DNA of 64,000 nucleotides, taken from Streptococcus chenjunshii. GTDB taxonomy: Bacteria > Bacillota > Bacilli > Lactobacillales > Streptococcaceae. The stretch spans positions 310,001 through 374,000 of the forward strand of contig NZ_CP031733.1 in assembly GCF_003086355.1 (NCBI RefSeq), in the 5' to 3' direction. The notes under the pieces were generated by a model. That model was given only the letters and a program-made list of their open reading frames with translations. It was not told the origin of the DNA and ran no database searches. A program made the translations under genes and the position numbers. Shown piece after piece: positions 43,499 through 55,061 of the stretch; positions within the stretch are counted from its first letter, which is position 1; each line of letters begins with the position of its first letter.

Positions 43499-45178
43499 TC
43501 AACGATCCGGTGTCAGCACCATAGGGATAATGATCGGTTCGCGTTCTGTTCTTTCATAGAGGAAAGGACGCAGAGCATTGACGATAGCGCCGTTAACAGA
43601 TTGGATGCTGGCTTCTTTGTTTTTTAAGGCAATACGGATGGCGTTGAACAGGACTCTCTGACTTTCTCGGATTAAGTCACCCGATTCGCGCATGTAGATA
43701 AAACCGCGGCTGAGAATGTCCGGACCGGCCAAAATCATTTGCGTTTTAAAATCAACAGTTGCTACTGCCAAAACGACACCATCTTCAGCAAGATCATGGC
43801 GGTCCCGCAGTACAGCTGCACCGATATCGCCGATACCATTGCCATCAACATAGATATCCTGAGCGTTGAAATGGCCGGCCCGTCTGGCAGAATCTTTAGT
43901 AAGGGCCAGAACATCCCCATTTTCCATAATGAAAATATTTTCCTTCGGAATACCTGTATCTATAGCCAGCCCAGCATGGACTTTCTGCATGCGGTATTCA
44001 CCGTGAACCGGCATAAAGTATTTCGGTTTCATCAGCCGCAGCATAAGCTTTTGCTCTTGCTGCCCACCGTGTCCTGAAGTGTGGATGTTGTTGACTTTGC
44101 CGTGGATAACTTCAACTCCGGCCTCTTGAATCGTATTGATCAAGCGATTTACACTGGTTGTGTTGCCTGGAATAGGGCTGGAGGAGAAAATGACCGTATC
44201 ACCGGGCTGCAGCGTCACTTGGCGGTGAGTACCATTGGCGATACGCGCCAGTGCAGCCATTGATTCGCCCTGACTGCCGGTACACATGATCATAATTTCA
44301 CTGGCGTGATAATTCTTAAGCTCACTTGGCTCGATAAAGGTTCCTTTGGGAACCTTTATGTAGCCGAGTTCAACTCCATTAACAATAGCTTTCTCCATAG
44401 AACGGCCGAAAACGGCAATCTTGCGGCCTGTTTTTACGGCAGCATCAGCAGCCTGCTGGAGACGGAAGATATTGGAAGCAAATGAGGCGAAGATAATCCG
44501 TCCGTGAATATCTTCGATGATTTTCATGATAGACTGACCGACGACTTTTTCAGAATTGGTGAAGGTTGGAACCTCAGCGTTGGTCGAATCCGACAGCAAA
44601 CACAGGACACCTTCTTCACCGAGGGCTGCCATACGGTGAAGATCAGCCGGCTCACCAACTGGTGTGAAGTCAAATTTAAAGTCCCCTGTGCAGACAATCT
44701 TTCCTTGGGGAGTGTGAACAACAATCCCTAAAGGTTCTGGGATGGAGTGTGTTGTTCGGAAAAAACTCACACTGAGGTGTTTAAAAGTTAATTCGGTATT
44801 ATGGTTGATTTCATACATTTTAGCATCGCGCAGCAGGCCGTGCTCTTCCAATTTTCCGCGAATCAGAGCTAGAGCCAGAGGCCCAGCATAGATGGGGATA
44901 TTAGCCTGCTTAAGCAGGAAGGGGATGCCGCCGATGTGGTCTTCGTGTCCGTGTGTGATGACCAAGGCCTTGATTCGGTCAATGTTTTCGACGATATAAG
45001 AATAATCAGGAATAACATAGTCTATTCCCAGAAGGTCATCCTCTGGAAATTTAATACCGGCATCAACAATGACAATTTCGTCTTGGTATTCAATACCGTA
45101 GGTGTTTTTCCCGATTTCTCCAAGTCCGCCGATGGCATAGACTCCGACTTCTTTGGGTTTTAAATTGATATTTGACAT
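43499..45178 (-). CDS. rnjA: Ribonuclease J1
   Basis: 559 residues. Metallo-beta-lactamase/beta-CASP nuclease with 5'-3' exonuclease and endonuclease activity on mRNA and rRNA. The zinc motif [10 protein letters not shown], the beta-CASP parts [20 protein letters not shown] and GSQGES, and [13 protein letters not shown] are visible; a C-terminal domain completes the protein. It lies 225 bases after rpoY on the minus strand. Confidence 0.96.
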   Translation of the reverse strand: MSNINLKPKEVGVYAIGGLGEIGKNTYGIEYQDEIVIVDAGIKFPEDDLLGIDYVIPDYSYIVENIDRIKALVITHGHEDHIGGIPFLLKQANIPIYAGPLALALIRGKLEEHGLLRDAKMYEINHNTELTFKHLSVSFFRTTHSIPEPLGIVVHTPQGKIVCTGDFKFDFTPVGEPADLHRMAALGEEGVLCLLSDSTNAEVPTFTNSEKVVGQSIMKIIEDIHGRIIFASFASNIFRLQQAADAAVKTGRKIAVFGRSMEKAIVNGVELGYIKVPKGTFIEPSELKNYHASEIMIMCTGSQGESMAALARIANGTHRQVTLQPGDTVIFSSSPIPGNTTSVNRLINTIQEAGVEVIHGKVNNIHTSGHGGQQEQKLMLRLMKPKYFMPVHGEYRMQKVHAGLAIDTGIPKENIFIMENGDVLALTKDSARRAGHFNAQDIYVDGNGIGDIGAAVLRDRHDLAEDGVVLAVATVDFKTQMILAGPDILSRGFIYMRESGDLIRESQRVLFNAIRIALKNKEASIQSVNGAIVNALRPFLYERTEREPIIIPMVLTPDR

Positions 45179-45403
45179 AATAGTTGTTATCTAAGGACGA
45201 AAAGCAGTGTACAGCCTTTTTAGTGAGCATGATTGAGAGTATAAATCGCTGATTCTCTATCTGCTTGCTTATTTTCAGCTGTTTTGCTGAACAGACAGAG
45301 GCAGGCGAAACATTCCTCTAAAACTGCTTTTACTTGAATTCTTTAGACAGCCTTTATCTGCAGCGCAGTAAGACTGGAATTTAGTCCGTCTTGTGACTCC
45401 TTT

Positions 45404-45634
45404 CTAGAGTTCTGTTAAGGAAAAGACACCTGTTTCTTTTTCGTATTCAAGGTGCTTTTCTGAGAGCAGTTCAATAAATTCAATATTATAATTCGTTTTT
45501 TCTTCAACAAGTTTGCGCGCCTTAATCCGCCCTTCAAGCTCTTGTTCTGCATCAATACTGATATACATCGTTTGAGTTTGCTCGCGGCGAGGGCTGCGTT
45601 CAGTTGTTTCTTGGTAAAAAACTTTATAAATCAT
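45404..45634 (-). CDS. rpoY: RNA polymerase epsilon subunit
   Basis: 76 residues (former DUF1447). [20 protein letters not shown] and the [20 protein letters not shown] region are characteristic. The small subunit binds near the beta'/alpha side of Firmicute RNA polymerase. It is encoded just upstream of rnjA in most Firmicutes, as here. Confidence 0.95.
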   Translation of the reverse strand: MIYKVFYQETTERSPRREQTQTMYISIDAEQELEGRIKARKLVEEKTNYNIEFIELLSEKHLEYEKETGVFSLTEL

Positions 45635-45770
45635 CTATCTTTTTTCCTTTCTGCAAGGTCTAATCCAAACAATAACAAAGCAGTCAAAATAGAAAAAGTT
45701 ATATTGACTGTCTAACTATTCAATTGTTAAAGTGTAATAGATTTGGGCTTGATTCATTGCAATTAGTAAA

Positions 45771-45799
45771 ATTATATCACATTATTGATTTTTAGTAAA
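45771..45799 (-). promoter_or_regulatory. rpoY-rnjA promoter
   Basis: Minus strand: TTTACT (45799-45794), 17-bp spacer, extended -10 TGATATAAT (-10 at 45776-45771). The leader is about 130 bases. The remaining intergenic stretch to 45984 holds a 9-bp inverted repeat (45817 and 45877) of unclear meaning. Confidence 0.65.
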
Positions 45800-45984
45800 A
45801 GTATTAAAACAAAAAGATGCCTGCTCAAACCATTTTCAGCTTAATGAGACAGCCCCAAAACAGTTGGACGGTGTCAGCAGGCATACCTGAACAGCTTTTT
45901 GAGAATTTTTCAAACAAATAATCAACATTTTGACAAAACTAGTGTAAAATAGAGAAGCAGTATGATTAGATAGGGGCAGTTACC

Positions 45985-46680
45985 ATGAAAATTTTAGCCT
46001 TTGATACATCGAGCCGGACTCAGGCGGTTGCCCTGCTGGACAAGCAGGAACTGTTGGCCGATGTGACGGTCAATGTTAAAAAGAATCACAGTATCAGTCT
46101 GATGCCGTCTGTTGATTTTTTATTGAGAACAGCTGATTTAGAACCTCAGCATCTGGATCGAATTGCTGTCGCTCAAGGTCCGGGTTCTTATACAGGTCTG
46201 CGTGTTGCAGCGGCAACAGCCAAGACTTTGGCTTATACGCTCAAGATAGGCTTAGTGGGAGTGTCAAGCCTTTATGCTCTTGCTGCCGGTCTTGATTTTC
46301 AAGGTCTGGTAATACCGCTTATGGATGCGCGCCGCAATCATGTTTATGTCGGCTATTATAAAAAGGGCCGTCCTGTTCGGCCGGATTGCTATGCGGCCTT
46401 AACTGACGTCTTTGAGGCAGCAGCACAAGAGGAAAACGTGCTCTTTGTAGGAGAGGCGGAACGTTTCCAAGAACAGATTGCAGAAGCTTTGCCGCAGGCT
46501 CGGATTCTGCCAACCCGTCCATCAGCTTATGAGATCGGGAAATTGGGCAGCACGCTGGATCCTGTTGATACAGGAACTTTTGTTCCGACTTATCTAAAGC
46601 GTGTGGAAGCTGAGGAAAAATGGCTGAAAGATCATCAAAAGGAAGCTCAGTTACAAGAAAGCTACATCAAACGAATTTAA
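45985..46680 (+). CDS. tsaB: tRNA t6A synthesis protein TsaB
   Basis: 231 residues, ASKHA fold. It opens MKILAFDTSSRTQAVAL and has AQGPGSYTGLRVA, typical of TsaB, the partner that activates TsaD in making N6-threonylcarbamoyladenosine at tRNA position 37. It directly joins rimI (stop TAA adjacent to ATG). Confidence 0.95.
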   Translation: MKILAFDTSSRTQAVALLDKQELLADVTVNVKKNHSISLMPSVDFLLRTADLEPQHLDRIAVAQGPGSYTGLRVAAATAKTLAYTLKIGLVGVSSLYALAAGLDFQGLVIPLMDARRNHVYVGYYKKGRPVRPDCYAALTDVFEAAAQEENVLFVGEAERFQEQIAEALPQARILPTRPSAYEIGKLGSTLDPVDTGTFVPTYLKRVEAEEKWLKDHQKEAQLQESYIKRI

Positions 46681-47106
46681 ATGAAAAAGATTGAGGAGAA
46701 GGCAGAAGCTGTTTTTGCCATTTTATCAGATGTATACGGGAGTTCCCCCTGGTCTGAACAGCAGATTGCCGAAGACATGCAGAAAGACTATGTTGACTAT
46801 TTTTTTGTCCAAAACGAGGAGGACATTATCGGTTTTTTGTCAGTTCAGCATTTGGTGGGGGAGCTTGAAATTACGAATATTGCCGTTTTGCGCCGCTATC
46901 AGGGTCAGGGAATAGGATCGCAGCTTCTTTCTTATCTTGATAAGCTCGGTTTTCCGATTTTTCTTGAAGTAAGGGAGTCGAATCGCTTGGCTCGGTCACT
47001 TTACCAAAAATTTGGCTTTGAAATTATCGGCAGGCGCAACAATTATTATCATGAACCGCAGGAGAATGCTATTGTAATGAAAAGAGAGGGAAGCAATGAA
47101 GGATAG
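46681..47106 (+). CDS. rimI: Ribosomal protein N-acetyltransferase RimI
   Basis: 141 residues, GNAT fold. [10 protein letters not shown] near the start, [20 protein letters not shown] (acetyl-CoA loop), then [20 protein letters not shown] and [18 protein letters not shown] match RimI. It acetylates the N-terminal residue of S18. It lies between tsaB and tsaD, a common order, and overlaps tsaD by 11 bases. Confidence 0.93.
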   Translation: MKKIEEKAEAVFAILSDVYGSSPWSEQQIAEDMQKDYVDYFFVQNEEDIIGFLSVQHLVGELEITNIAVLRRYQGQGIGSQLLSYLDKLGFPIFLEVRESNRLARSLYQKFGFEIIGRRNNYYHEPQENAIVMKREGSNEG

Positions 47107-48109
47107 GTATATTTTGGCGGTAGAGACGTCCTGTGATGAAACCAGTGTCGCCGTTTTAAAAAATGAAAGAGAATTACTGTCCAATGTTATCGCCAGTCAG
47201 ACTGAAAGCCACAGGCGCTTTGGCGGAGTTGTTCCGGAAGTCGCCAGCCGCCATCATGTTGAAGTCATCACGGACTGTTTTGAAGATGCGATGGCAGAAG
47301 CTGGTATTCAGGCAGCTGATTTGACTGCTGTTGCTGTAACTTACGGTCCGGGCCTCGTTGGCGCCCTTTTGGTTGGAATGGCTGCAGCCAAAGCCTTTGC
47401 CTGGGCCAACAAACTGCCGCTGATTCCGGTTAACCATATGGCGGGACACCTGATGGCTGCAGGCGTTCAAGGAGTGTTAAACTATCCTTTGCTGGCTCTT
47501 TTGGTATCGGGCGGGCATACAGAACTGGTCTATGTTACGGAGCCGGGAGAGTACTATATTGTCGGTGAAACACGAGATGACGCTGTCGGCGAAGCTTATG
47601 ACAAAGTAGGCCGAGTTATGGGTCTTTCTTATCCGGCAGGCAAGGAAATTGACCGACTGGCGCATCAGGGGCAGGATATCTATGATTTTCCGCGCGCGAT
47701 GATTACAGATGATAATCTGGAATTTTCTTTTTCAGGTCTCAAGTCTGCTTTCATCAACCTTTACCATAACGCTGCACAAAAAGGAGAAAGCTTAAACAAG
47801 GCAGATCTGTGTGCTTCTTTTCAGGCGGCTGTACTGGATGTTCTTTTGACAAAAACCAAAAAAGCTCTGCAGGCTTACCCAGTAAAAACCCTTGTTGTTG
47901 CAGGCGGTGTTGCGGCCAATCAAGGACTGCGGGACCGGCTGGCTGCTGAAATACAGGATGTTGACCTTCTCATTCCTCCTTTGCGTCTATGCGGGGATAA
48001 TGCCGGAATGATTGCTCTGGCAGCAGCGGCCGAATATGACAAAGGGCACTTGGCAGGGCTGGAACTTAACGCCAGTCCAAGTCTGTCTTTTGCTCCTTAT
48101 AAACCGTAG
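47096..48109 (+). CDS. tsaD: tRNA N6-adenosine threonylcarbamoyltransferase
   Basis: 337 residues. ASKHA ATPase-like fold. [15 protein letters not shown] opens the protein; the metal-binding [20 protein letters not shown] and [13 protein letters not shown] are conserved. With TsaB and TsaE it transfers the threonylcarbamoyl group to A37 of ANN-decoding tRNAs. GAGGGAAGCA precedes the ATG. Confidence 0.97.
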   Translation: MKDRYILAVETSCDETSVAVLKNERELLSNVIASQTESHRRFGGVVPEVASRHHVEVITDCFEDAMAEAGIQAADLTAVAVTYGPGLVGALLVGMAAAKAFAWANKLPLIPVNHMAGHLMAAGVQGVLNYPLLALLVSGGHTELVYVTEPGEYYIVGETRDDAVGEAYDKVGRVMGLSYPAGKEIDRLAHQGQDIYDFPRAMITDDNLEFSFSGLKSAFINLYHNAAQKGESLNKADLCASFQAAVLDVLLTKTKKALQAYPVKTLVVAGGVAANQGLRDRLAAEIQDVDLLIPPLRLCGDNAGMIALAAAAEYDKGHLAGLELNASPSLSFAPYKP

Positions 48110-48269
48110 AATGCCTCTTTGCAGCCAAAGACAGCTGCACAAGTATGTATCCTTTCTATGCAAACCTGAGCAAGCAGTTTTCAGTAAAAGTACCGCGAGG
48201 GCTTCGATGGATCGCTGTTTCCTTTACCTAAGAATGTACAGAGAATCCATTTTTACTTTAATTTAATCG

Positions 48270-48306
48270 TAAAAAACACTCTTGCAAAACATGCAGGAGT
48301 GTTTTA
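48270..48306 (+). terminator. Terminator of the tsa operon
   Basis: AAAACACTCTTGC pairs with GCAGGAGTGTTTT (one internal mismatch). The azlC promoter is embedded in it. Confidence 0.75.
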
Positions 48307-48310
48307 CAAT
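48282..48310 (+). promoter_or_regulatory. azlC promoter inside a terminator hairpin
   Basis: TTGCAA (48282-48287), 17-bp spacer, TACAAT (48305-48310). The -35 is in the loop side and the -10 begins at the last stem base. Confidence 0.6.
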
Positions 48311-48337
48311 GAACATATTAATGACTTTGGAGAAAAA

Positions 48338-49036
48338 ATGCGGCAAAATGATTTTTATGACGGGGTGAGAGCTTCTTTTCCAACGGCTCTGGGCTATGTC
48401 AGTATTGGACTTGCCTGCGGTGTAGTTGGAGCAAGTTCAGGTCTTTCACCTCTTGAAATGGGGCTGATGAGCATTATTGTTTACGGCGGCAGTGCTCAGT
48501 TTGTAATGTGTGCGATGCTGCTGGCTCAGGCCTCTGTATTGTCTATTGTACTGACTGTTTTTTTGGTAAATCTCAGACATTTTTTGATGAGTCTCCATGC
48601 AACACTTATTTTTAAGGACAGTTCCCTTCTGCAAAATATCGCTATTGGCAGTCTGATAACAGATGAGAGCTATGGAGTGCTGCTGGGTGCATACAGTCAT
48701 CATAAACACATTACAGTACCGTGGATGTATGGGAACAATCTGACCGGTTATCTGACATGGGTTTTAGCAGTGTTTTTTAGCAGTATACTTGGACGCTATA
48801 TTCCAAATCCCGATGTTTTTGGCCTGGATTTTGCTTTGATTGCAATGTTTGTTGCTATTTTTGCTGCTCAGCTGGAAGCGATACTGATGAGTGAGAAGCT
48901 TAAGAAAATACTCTGTATTTTACTGACTGTAACTGTGGCTTACCTGACTTTTAGTTTATTTATTTCTGAATCGCTGTCGGTTTTGCTGGCGACCTTAAGC
49001 GGCTGCATGGTGGGGGTGTTCTTAGATGAGAGCTGA
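48338..49036 (+). CDS. azlC: Branched-chain amino acid exporter, large subunit AzlC
   Basis: 232 residues, about seven membrane segments. ASFPTALGYVSIGLACGVVG, IIVYGGSAQFVM and VNLRHFLMSLH are typical of AzlC/BrnF. With AzlD it exports branched-chain amino acids and methionine. Start ATG 48338 has GGAG 6 bases ahead. It overlaps azlD by 11 bases. Confidence 0.92.
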   Translation: MRQNDFYDGVRASFPTALGYVSIGLACGVVGASSGLSPLEMGLMSIIVYGGSAQFVMCAMLLAQASVLSIVLTVFLVNLRHFLMSLHATLIFKDSSLLQNIAIGSLITDESYGVLLGAYSHHKHITVPWMYGNNLTGYLTWVLAVFFSSILGRYIPNPDVFGLDFALIAMFVAIFAAQLEAILMSEKLKKILCILLTVTVAYLTFSLFISESLSVLLATLSGCMVGVFLDES

Positions 49037-49352
49037 CACTTATGTTTTAATCGTTATCCTTTTAAGCGGCTTGGTGACCTGGCTGCCTCGGATTGCTCCC
49101 TTTATTTTGACAAAATATAAGGAACTTCCTCAATTTTTGATTCGCTTTTTAAATTACCTGCCTGTTTCTATCATTTTTGCTCTTACCTTATCTAGTGTTT
49201 TGACTGAAAGGACAGGCTCTTTCCCCGCTGTCAAATGGCTGGAAGCTGCGGCGGTTCTGCCGACATTTTGGGCTGCTGTACGTTATAAAAATATTTTATT
49301 ATCAGTTTTAGTCGGTGTCCTCTGTATGGCTTGTCTGCGGTTAATATTTTAG
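49026..49352 (+). CDS. azlD: Branched-chain amino acid exporter, small subunit AzlD
   Basis: 108 residues, about four membrane segments. LVTWLPRIAPFIL and FLNYLPVSIIFAL are conserved in AzlD/BrnE. It starts within azlC, so translation is coupled. Its last 12 bases overlap the converging marR gene. Confidence 0.9.
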   Translation: MRADTYVLIVILLSGLVTWLPRIAPFILTKYKELPQFLIRFLNYLPVSIIFALTLSSVLTERTGSFPAVKWLEAAAVLPTFWAAVRYKNILLSVLVGVLCMACLRLIF

Positions 49353-49742
49353 CTTGGACAGCAGGCGGGCGAGCTCTTTTTGTTCGCTAGATGACAAATC
49401 TGCAAGGAGATAATCAGATTGCTGCTGCTCATAATCATGGAGCTGCGGGTAGATAGCCGCAGCTTTTTGTGTGGGAAAGATTCGCTTGATTTTTTGGTTG
49501 TGTGCATCGTCTCGAAGTTCAAAATAACCCCGTTCGGCTAATTTTTGAATGGTACGAAAAGCAGTTGTCCGGTCAATTTGAATGGCTTCTGCTAATTCTG
49601 CCATGAACATACCAGGTTTTTCGCAAATGCGGATAATATAGATAAAAAGGTTATTATTAAGTCCCAATTGTTTAAAATGCTGGTTAGAGTCAGTTTGGAT
49701 AGCTCGGGTAACGGCACCGATAGTGCGGATAACAGTAAACAT
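49341..49742 (-). CDS. MarR-family transcriptional regulator
   Basis: 133 residues. DNA-binding segments are MFMAELAEAIQIDRTTAFRT and IQKLAERGYFELR, with a wing around DDAHNQKIKRIFPT. GGAGG lies 5 bases before the ATG. It is divergent from the aldolase-like gene at 49854, and the region between them carries two copies of a matching palindromic site, so it probably controls both. Confidence 0.87.
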   Translation of the reverse strand: MFTVIRTIGAVTRAIQTDSNQHFKQLGLNNNLFIYIIRICEKPGMFMAELAEAIQIDRTTAFRTIQKLAERGYFELRDDAHNQKIKRIFPTQKAAAIYPQLHDYEQQQSDYLLADLSSSEQKELARLLSKLKY

Positions 49743-49783
49743 AAATCCTCCTTGAAATAACTAAGAATAGTTTAACAAAAAAA

Positions 49784-49841
49784 TGTTGTATTTACAACAA
49801 AATATGCTATAATAAAAGCATAAATTATTGTAAATGCAACA
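49784..49841. promoter_or_regulatory. MarR operators and the aldolase promoter
   Basis: A perfect palindrome TGTTGTATTTACAACA (49784-49799) and, reversed, a near copy TTGTAAATGCAACA (49828-49841). Between them is the extended -10 TGCTATAAT (-10 at 49808-49813), with a -35 inside the first palindrome. Confidence 0.78.
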
Positions 49842-49853
49842 AAAAGGAGAGTT

Positions 49854-50879
49854 ATGTTACACTTTAAAAATGACTACAATGAAGGAATACATCCGGACCT
49901 TTTGGAAGCTTTGGCAAAAACAAATACTGAGAACCTTCCTGGTTATGGAAGAGACCGTTACTGTGAAAGAGCTGCAGACAAAATAAAAAAGGCAGCTGAC
50001 TGTCCTCAGGCTCAGATAGAGTTTTTAACAGGCGGAACTCAGACCAATCAAATAGCTATAGCCAGTCTGCTGCAGCCTTATCAAGGAGTCCTTGCAGCAG
50101 AGACTGGCCATATTGCTACCCATGAAGGAGGTGCTGTTGAATATACTGGGCACAAAGTACTCACACTTCCCAGTCATCAAGGAAAAATACGTATTCAGGA
50201 TGTTCGCAGCTATCTGGAGACTTTTTTTGCGGATGAGAATCATGAACATATGGTTTTTCCAGGAATGATTTATATTTCCCATCCTACTGAGTACGGCACA
50301 CTTTACAGTAAGGCAGAATTAGAAGCCCTCTCAGCAATTTGTCAAAATTATCAGCTTTCACTTTTTCTGGATGGTGCCCGTCTCGGATACGCTTTAGCGG
50401 CTAAGGATACCGACCTTGATTTAGCAGCTATAGCTCAATTAACCGATGTCTTTTATATAGGCGGAACAAAAATGGGGGCTCTGGCAGGTGAGGCGCTCGT
50501 CTTTACGAAAAATAACAGGCCTGCTCATTTTACAACAATTGTCAAGCAGCATGGCGCTTTATTGGCTAAAGGCAGACTGCTTGGACTGCAGTTCGACCGC
50601 TTTTTTACGGATGATTTATATATAGAAATCGGCTGTCAGGCACTCGCCCTGTCTGAGCAATTAAAAGCTATCCTTAAAGAAAAAGGCTATCGTTTTTATT
50701 TAGAATCACCTACAAATCAGCAGTTTATTATTATTCATAATGATAAACTGACAGAGCTGAGTAAGGAATTAACTTATTCCTTTTGGGAAAAATACGATGC
50801 TGATCACATGGTGATCCGCTTAGCAACCAGCTGGTCCACTACTCAGGAAGATATAGACCGGCTAAAAGCCATCTTATAG
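49854..50879 (+). CDS. ltaE: Low-specificity L-threonine aldolase / beta-eliminating lyase
   Basis: 341 residues, fold-type I PLP enzyme. FKNDYNEGIHPDLLEAL, GGTQTNQIAIASLL, the Asp in LFLDGARLGYALA and the PLP-binding Lys in FYIGGTKMGALAG are visible. Likely splits threonine to glycine and acetaldehyde, though related members have other beta-hydroxy amino acid substrates. AAAGGAG precedes the ATG. Controlled by the divergent MarR by inference. Confidence 0.85.
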   Translation: MLHFKNDYNEGIHPDLLEALAKTNTENLPGYGRDRYCERAADKIKKAADCPQAQIEFLTGGTQTNQIAIASLLQPYQGVLAAETGHIATHEGGAVEYTGHKVLTLPSHQGKIRIQDVRSYLETFFADENHEHMVFPGMIYISHPTEYGTLYSKAELEALSAICQNYQLSLFLDGARLGYALAAKDTDLDLAAIAQLTDVFYIGGTKMGALAGEALVFTKNNRPAHFTTIVKQHGALLAKGRLLGLQFDRFFTDDLYIEIGCQALALSEQLKAILKEKGYRFYLESPTNQQFIIIHNDKLTELSKELTYSFWEKYDADHMVIRLATSWSTTQEDIDRLKAIL

Positions 50880-50977
50880 CAGACTCGGGACAGCGGACAG
50901 ACTGGAGCAACAGCGGATAACTGCCGTAATCTTATGTTCTTTATAAACTGACCGTTGTTAAAGATCTAGCTGTATTT

Positions 50978-52198
<1,221 letters not shown>

Positions 52199-52298
52199 CT
52201 AGCACAAAGCGTTTATCTTTAACAGAGAGCGTTTTTGACAGAATTATCAAAAAATTTAGAATAATGGTTTATTTGATACTGACTTTAATTAAGGAAAG

Positions 52299-52307
52299 TG
52301 GTAAAAT
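52299..52307 (+). promoter_or_regulatory. ilvD promoter (extended -10)
   Basis: TGGTAAAAT, -10 at 52302-52307, about 50 bases before the start codon; weak -35. Confidence 0.5.
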
Positions 52308-52354
52308 GATAACAAGAACTAAGGAATATACCCTTTTTAGGAGGAAAGGTTTAA

Positions 52355-54055
52355 ATGACTGACAAAGAGACGATGAAAGACTTAAGACACCGCAGCAATG
52401 TCTATGACAGTATGGTGAAATCTCCTAACCGTGCGATGCTGCGGGCTACCGGAATGACAGACGAAAACTTTGAACAGCCGATTGTCGGCGTTATTTCAAC
52501 TTGGGCAGAAAACACTCCCTGCAATATCCATCTTCATGATTTCGGCAAGGTTGTTAAAGAGGGTGTCAAAGATGCCGGCGCCTGGCCTGTCCAGTACGGA
52601 ACGATTACCGTTGCGGACGGCATTGCTATGGGAACGCAGGGGATGCGTTTTTCGCTGACATCACGTGATATTATTGCAGATTCTATAGAAGCGGCGATGG
52701 GAGGACATAATGTAGATGCTTTCGTTGCTATCGGCGGCTGTGATAAAAATATGCCGGGCTCTGTGATTGCTATGGCCAACATGGATATTCCTGCCATTTT
52801 TGCCTACGGCGGGACGATTGCGCCAGGGAACCTTGATGGCAAGGATATCGACTTGGTTTCGGTTTTTGAAGGGATCGGGAAATGGAACCATGGTGACATG
52901 ACTGCTGAAGAGGTGCGTGCTATTGAATGCAATGCCTGCCCTGGTCCCGGCGGCTGCGGCGGTATGTATACAGCCAATACCATGGCAACAGCTATTGAGG
53001 TTTTGGGTCTGAGTTTGCCGGGCTCTTCGTCACATCCGGCAGAATCACCTGAGAAAAAAGCTGATATTGAAGAAGCCGGCCGTGCCGTTGTCAATATGCT
53101 GAAGATGGGGCTTAAACCGTCTGATATTTTAACTCGCGAAGCTTTCGAAGATGCCATCACAGTGACTATGATTCTAGGCGGATCGACTAATGCCACTCTC
53201 CATTTGCTGGCTATCGCTCATGCTGCCAATGTTGATTTGTCTCTTGAAGATTTTAATGATTTTCAGGAGCGTGTTCCTCACTTGGCTGACTTAAAACCTT
53301 CCGGCAAGTATGTGTTCCAAGATCTTTATGAAGTCGGCGGGGTTCCGGCTGTGATGAAATACCTTTTGGCCAATGGTTTCCTGCATGGTGACCGCATAAC
53401 CTGTACCGGTAAGACTGTTGCCGAAAATCTGGCTGAATTTGCAGATTTAACACCGGGACAAAAGGTGATTATGCCGCTGGAAAATCCAAAACGCGCAGAT
53501 GGGCCGCTTATCATTCTTAAAGGGAATCTGGCTCCGGACGGCGCAGTTGCTAAGGTTTCAGGTGTTAAGGTGAGAAATCATACCGGTCCGGCTAAGGTCT
53601 TTGATTCAGAAGAAGCGGCTATTGATGCTGTCTTAAAGGATGAAATCGTTGACGGTGATGTTGTTGTCGTTCGCTATGTGGGTCCTAAGGGCGGTCCCGG
53701 TATGCCTGAAATGCTGTCCCTGTCTTCCATGATTGTTGGGAAGGGGCAAGGGGATAAGGTCGCCTTAATTACAGACGGTCGCTTTTCAGGCGGAACTTAT
53801 GGACTGGTTGTCGGTCATATTGCTCCGGAAGCGCAGGACGGCGGTCCGATTGCCTATTTACGTACAGGCGACATGGTTACTGTCGATCAGGATACAAAGG
53901 AAATCAGTATGGCAGTCTCCGATGAAGAGCTCGAACGCCGCAAGTCAGAGACAGTGATTCCGCCATTATACTCGCGCGGTGTCCTCGGCAAATATGCCCA
54001 TACGGTATCATCAGCAGCTAAGGGTGCTGTTACAGACTTTTGGAATAAAGGATAG
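52355..54055 (+). CDS. ilvD: Dihydroxy-acid dehydratase
   Basis: Third step of valine, leucine and isoleucine synthesis; Fe-S enzyme. 566 residues. Cys ligands in [10 protein letters not shown] and [19 protein letters not shown], plus [15 protein letters not shown] and the C-terminal [25 protein letters not shown] precedes the ATG. It stands alone, away from other ilv genes. Terminator follows. Confidence 0.97.
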   Translation: MTDKETMKDLRHRSNVYDSMVKSPNRAMLRATGMTDENFEQPIVGVISTWAENTPCNIHLHDFGKVVKEGVKDAGAWPVQYGTITVADGIAMGTQGMRFSLTSRDIIADSIEAAMGGHNVDAFVAIGGCDKNMPGSVIAMANMDIPAIFAYGGTIAPGNLDGKDIDLVSVFEGIGKWNHGDMTAEEVRAIECNACPGPGGCGGMYTANTMATAIEVLGLSLPGSSSHPAESPEKKADIEEAGRAVVNMLKMGLKPSDILTREAFEDAITVTMILGGSTNATLHLLAIAHAANVDLSLEDFNDFQERVPHLADLKPSGKYVFQDLYEVGGVPAVMKYLLANGFLHGDRITCTGKTVAENLAEFADLTPGQKVIMPLENPKRADGPLIILKGNLAPDGAVAKVSGVKVRNHTGPAKVFDSEEAAIDAVLKDEIVDGDVVVVRYVGPKGGPGMPEMLSLSSMIVGKGQGDKVALITDGRFSGGTYGLVVGHIAPEAQDGGPIAYLRTGDMVTVDQDTKEISMAVSDEELERRKSETVIPPLYSRGVLGKYAHTVSSAAKGAVTDFWNKG

Positions 54056-54081
54056 AGTCTATATAATGAGACGATAAACGT

Positions 54082-54150
54082 AAAAGAAGCAGGGTCTACT
54101 TCCATGATAGGTGTTATCAAGCAGTTATGGAGGCCTGCTTCTTTTCTTTT
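54082..54150 (+). terminator. Terminator of ilvD
   Basis: AAAAGAAGCAGG (54082-54093) pairs with CCTGCTTCTTTT (54134-54145), with a long loop and T-rich end. From 54151 to 54385 nothing recognisable is seen. Confidence 0.7.
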
Positions 54151-54385
54151 TAGGAATTAATATTTTTGCTAAAAAATAATATGCGGCTGCTGGTGCCAGA
54201 CTTACTAAAAATCTGCTGTAGGTCTAAATAAAGCGAAATAGCTGAAAAAACCATAGCGGGAAAAGACTGTTTGCGGCTGCAGCGAATGAGGAGCAGGACA
54301 GAAACCTAAATGACAGACTGACACAGCCTGCCCCTGTAATTTCATTAAATAAATGATTAGCCTGATAAAAAAGATTGACGAAACT

Positions 54386-54549
54386 GAACATGGCCTAAAT
54401 GCTGTGAGAAAAAGAGACGCAATCGTAGGAAGTGCAAGCTGACGTACGAGTGTGGCTGCTCTGTGAGTATAGCCTTCCCTTGAGTCTTTAGTGACTCGGC
54501 GGCCAGTCTCCTGTTTTCCCTTTGCGTTTTTCACGGCCTTTGTATCTTG
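54386..54549 (+). repeat. BOX-like repeat, unit 1 of 5 before sbcD
   Basis: Left end GAACATGGCCTAAATGCTG, right end CTTTGCGTTTTTCACGGCCT then TTGTATCTTG. Contains the GACGCAATCGTAGGAAG module and the hairpin TGAGTC-TTTAG-TGACTC. Confidence 0.85.
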
Positions 54550-54557
54550 TTTGAAAT

Positions 54558-54719
54558 GAGCACGGCCTAAGAGCTGTGCAAAAAAGAGACGCAATCGTAG
54601 GAAGTGCAAGCTGACGTACGAGTGTGGGTGCTCTGTGAGTACAGCCTGTCCTAGAGCCTTGCGGCTCTTCGCCCAGTCTCCTATTTTTGCTTTGCTTTTT
54701 AGACGGCCTTTGTATCTTA
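54558..54719 (+). repeat. BOX-like repeat, unit 2 of 5 before sbcD
   Basis: Left end GAGCACGGCCTAAGAGCTGTG then CAAAAAAG; right end TTTTTGCTTTGC...ACGGCC TTTGTATCTTA. The hairpin is AGAGCC-TTGC-GGCTCT, a complementary variant of the one in unit 1. Confidence 0.85.
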
Positions 54720-54727
54720 TTTGAACT

Positions 54728-54939
54728 GAACACGGCCTAAAATCCTAATGAAAAAGATGGCTGTCATCGTGATGTAAGCAGATTGCTAAACAACCCTAGC
54801 TGTAGCCGTCTGAAGGCTTTGTCGTCTTGACAGCCGCCCGCACCCTTCTAGCCGTCTTGGAAGAGGTGCGTCTGCGAAATCACAGATTTCGGACTTACCG
54901 TCATTTTCATACGGATTTCTTAACGGCCTTTGTATCTTG
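54728..54939 (+). repeat. BOX-like repeat, unit 3 of 5 before sbcD
   Basis: AATCC/GGATT-type ends with the long module (GTCTGAAGGCTTTGTCGTC, GCACCC, GAAATCACAGATTTC). Separated from units 2 and 4 by 7-8 bases. Confidence 0.85.
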
Positions 54940-54946
54940 TTGAACT

Positions 54947-55054
54947 GAACACGGCCTAAGAGCTGTGCAAAAAGGACAGTCTGTCCTAGAACCCTATGGT
55001 TCTTCGTCCAGCCTCCTATTTTTGCTTTGCTCTTTACACGGCCTTTGTATCTTG
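54947..55054 (+). repeat. BOX-like repeat, unit 4 of 5 before sbcD
   Basis: Short copy with GAGCTGTGCAAAAA / TTTTTGCTTTGCTCTT ends and hairpin AGAACC-CTAT-GGTTCT, another complementary variant. Confidence 0.85.
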
Positions 55055-55061
55055 TTGAACT

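Noticed and set aside
45817-45884. 9-bp inverted repeat ATGCCTGCT...AGCAGGCAT between rpoY and tsaB
   Set aside because: The loop exceeds 50 bases and has no T run, so it supports neither a terminator nor a clear operator.
45930-45950. TTGACA and TAAAAT before tsaB as one promoter
   Set aside because: The spacer is only 9 bases, too short for a sigma-A promoter.
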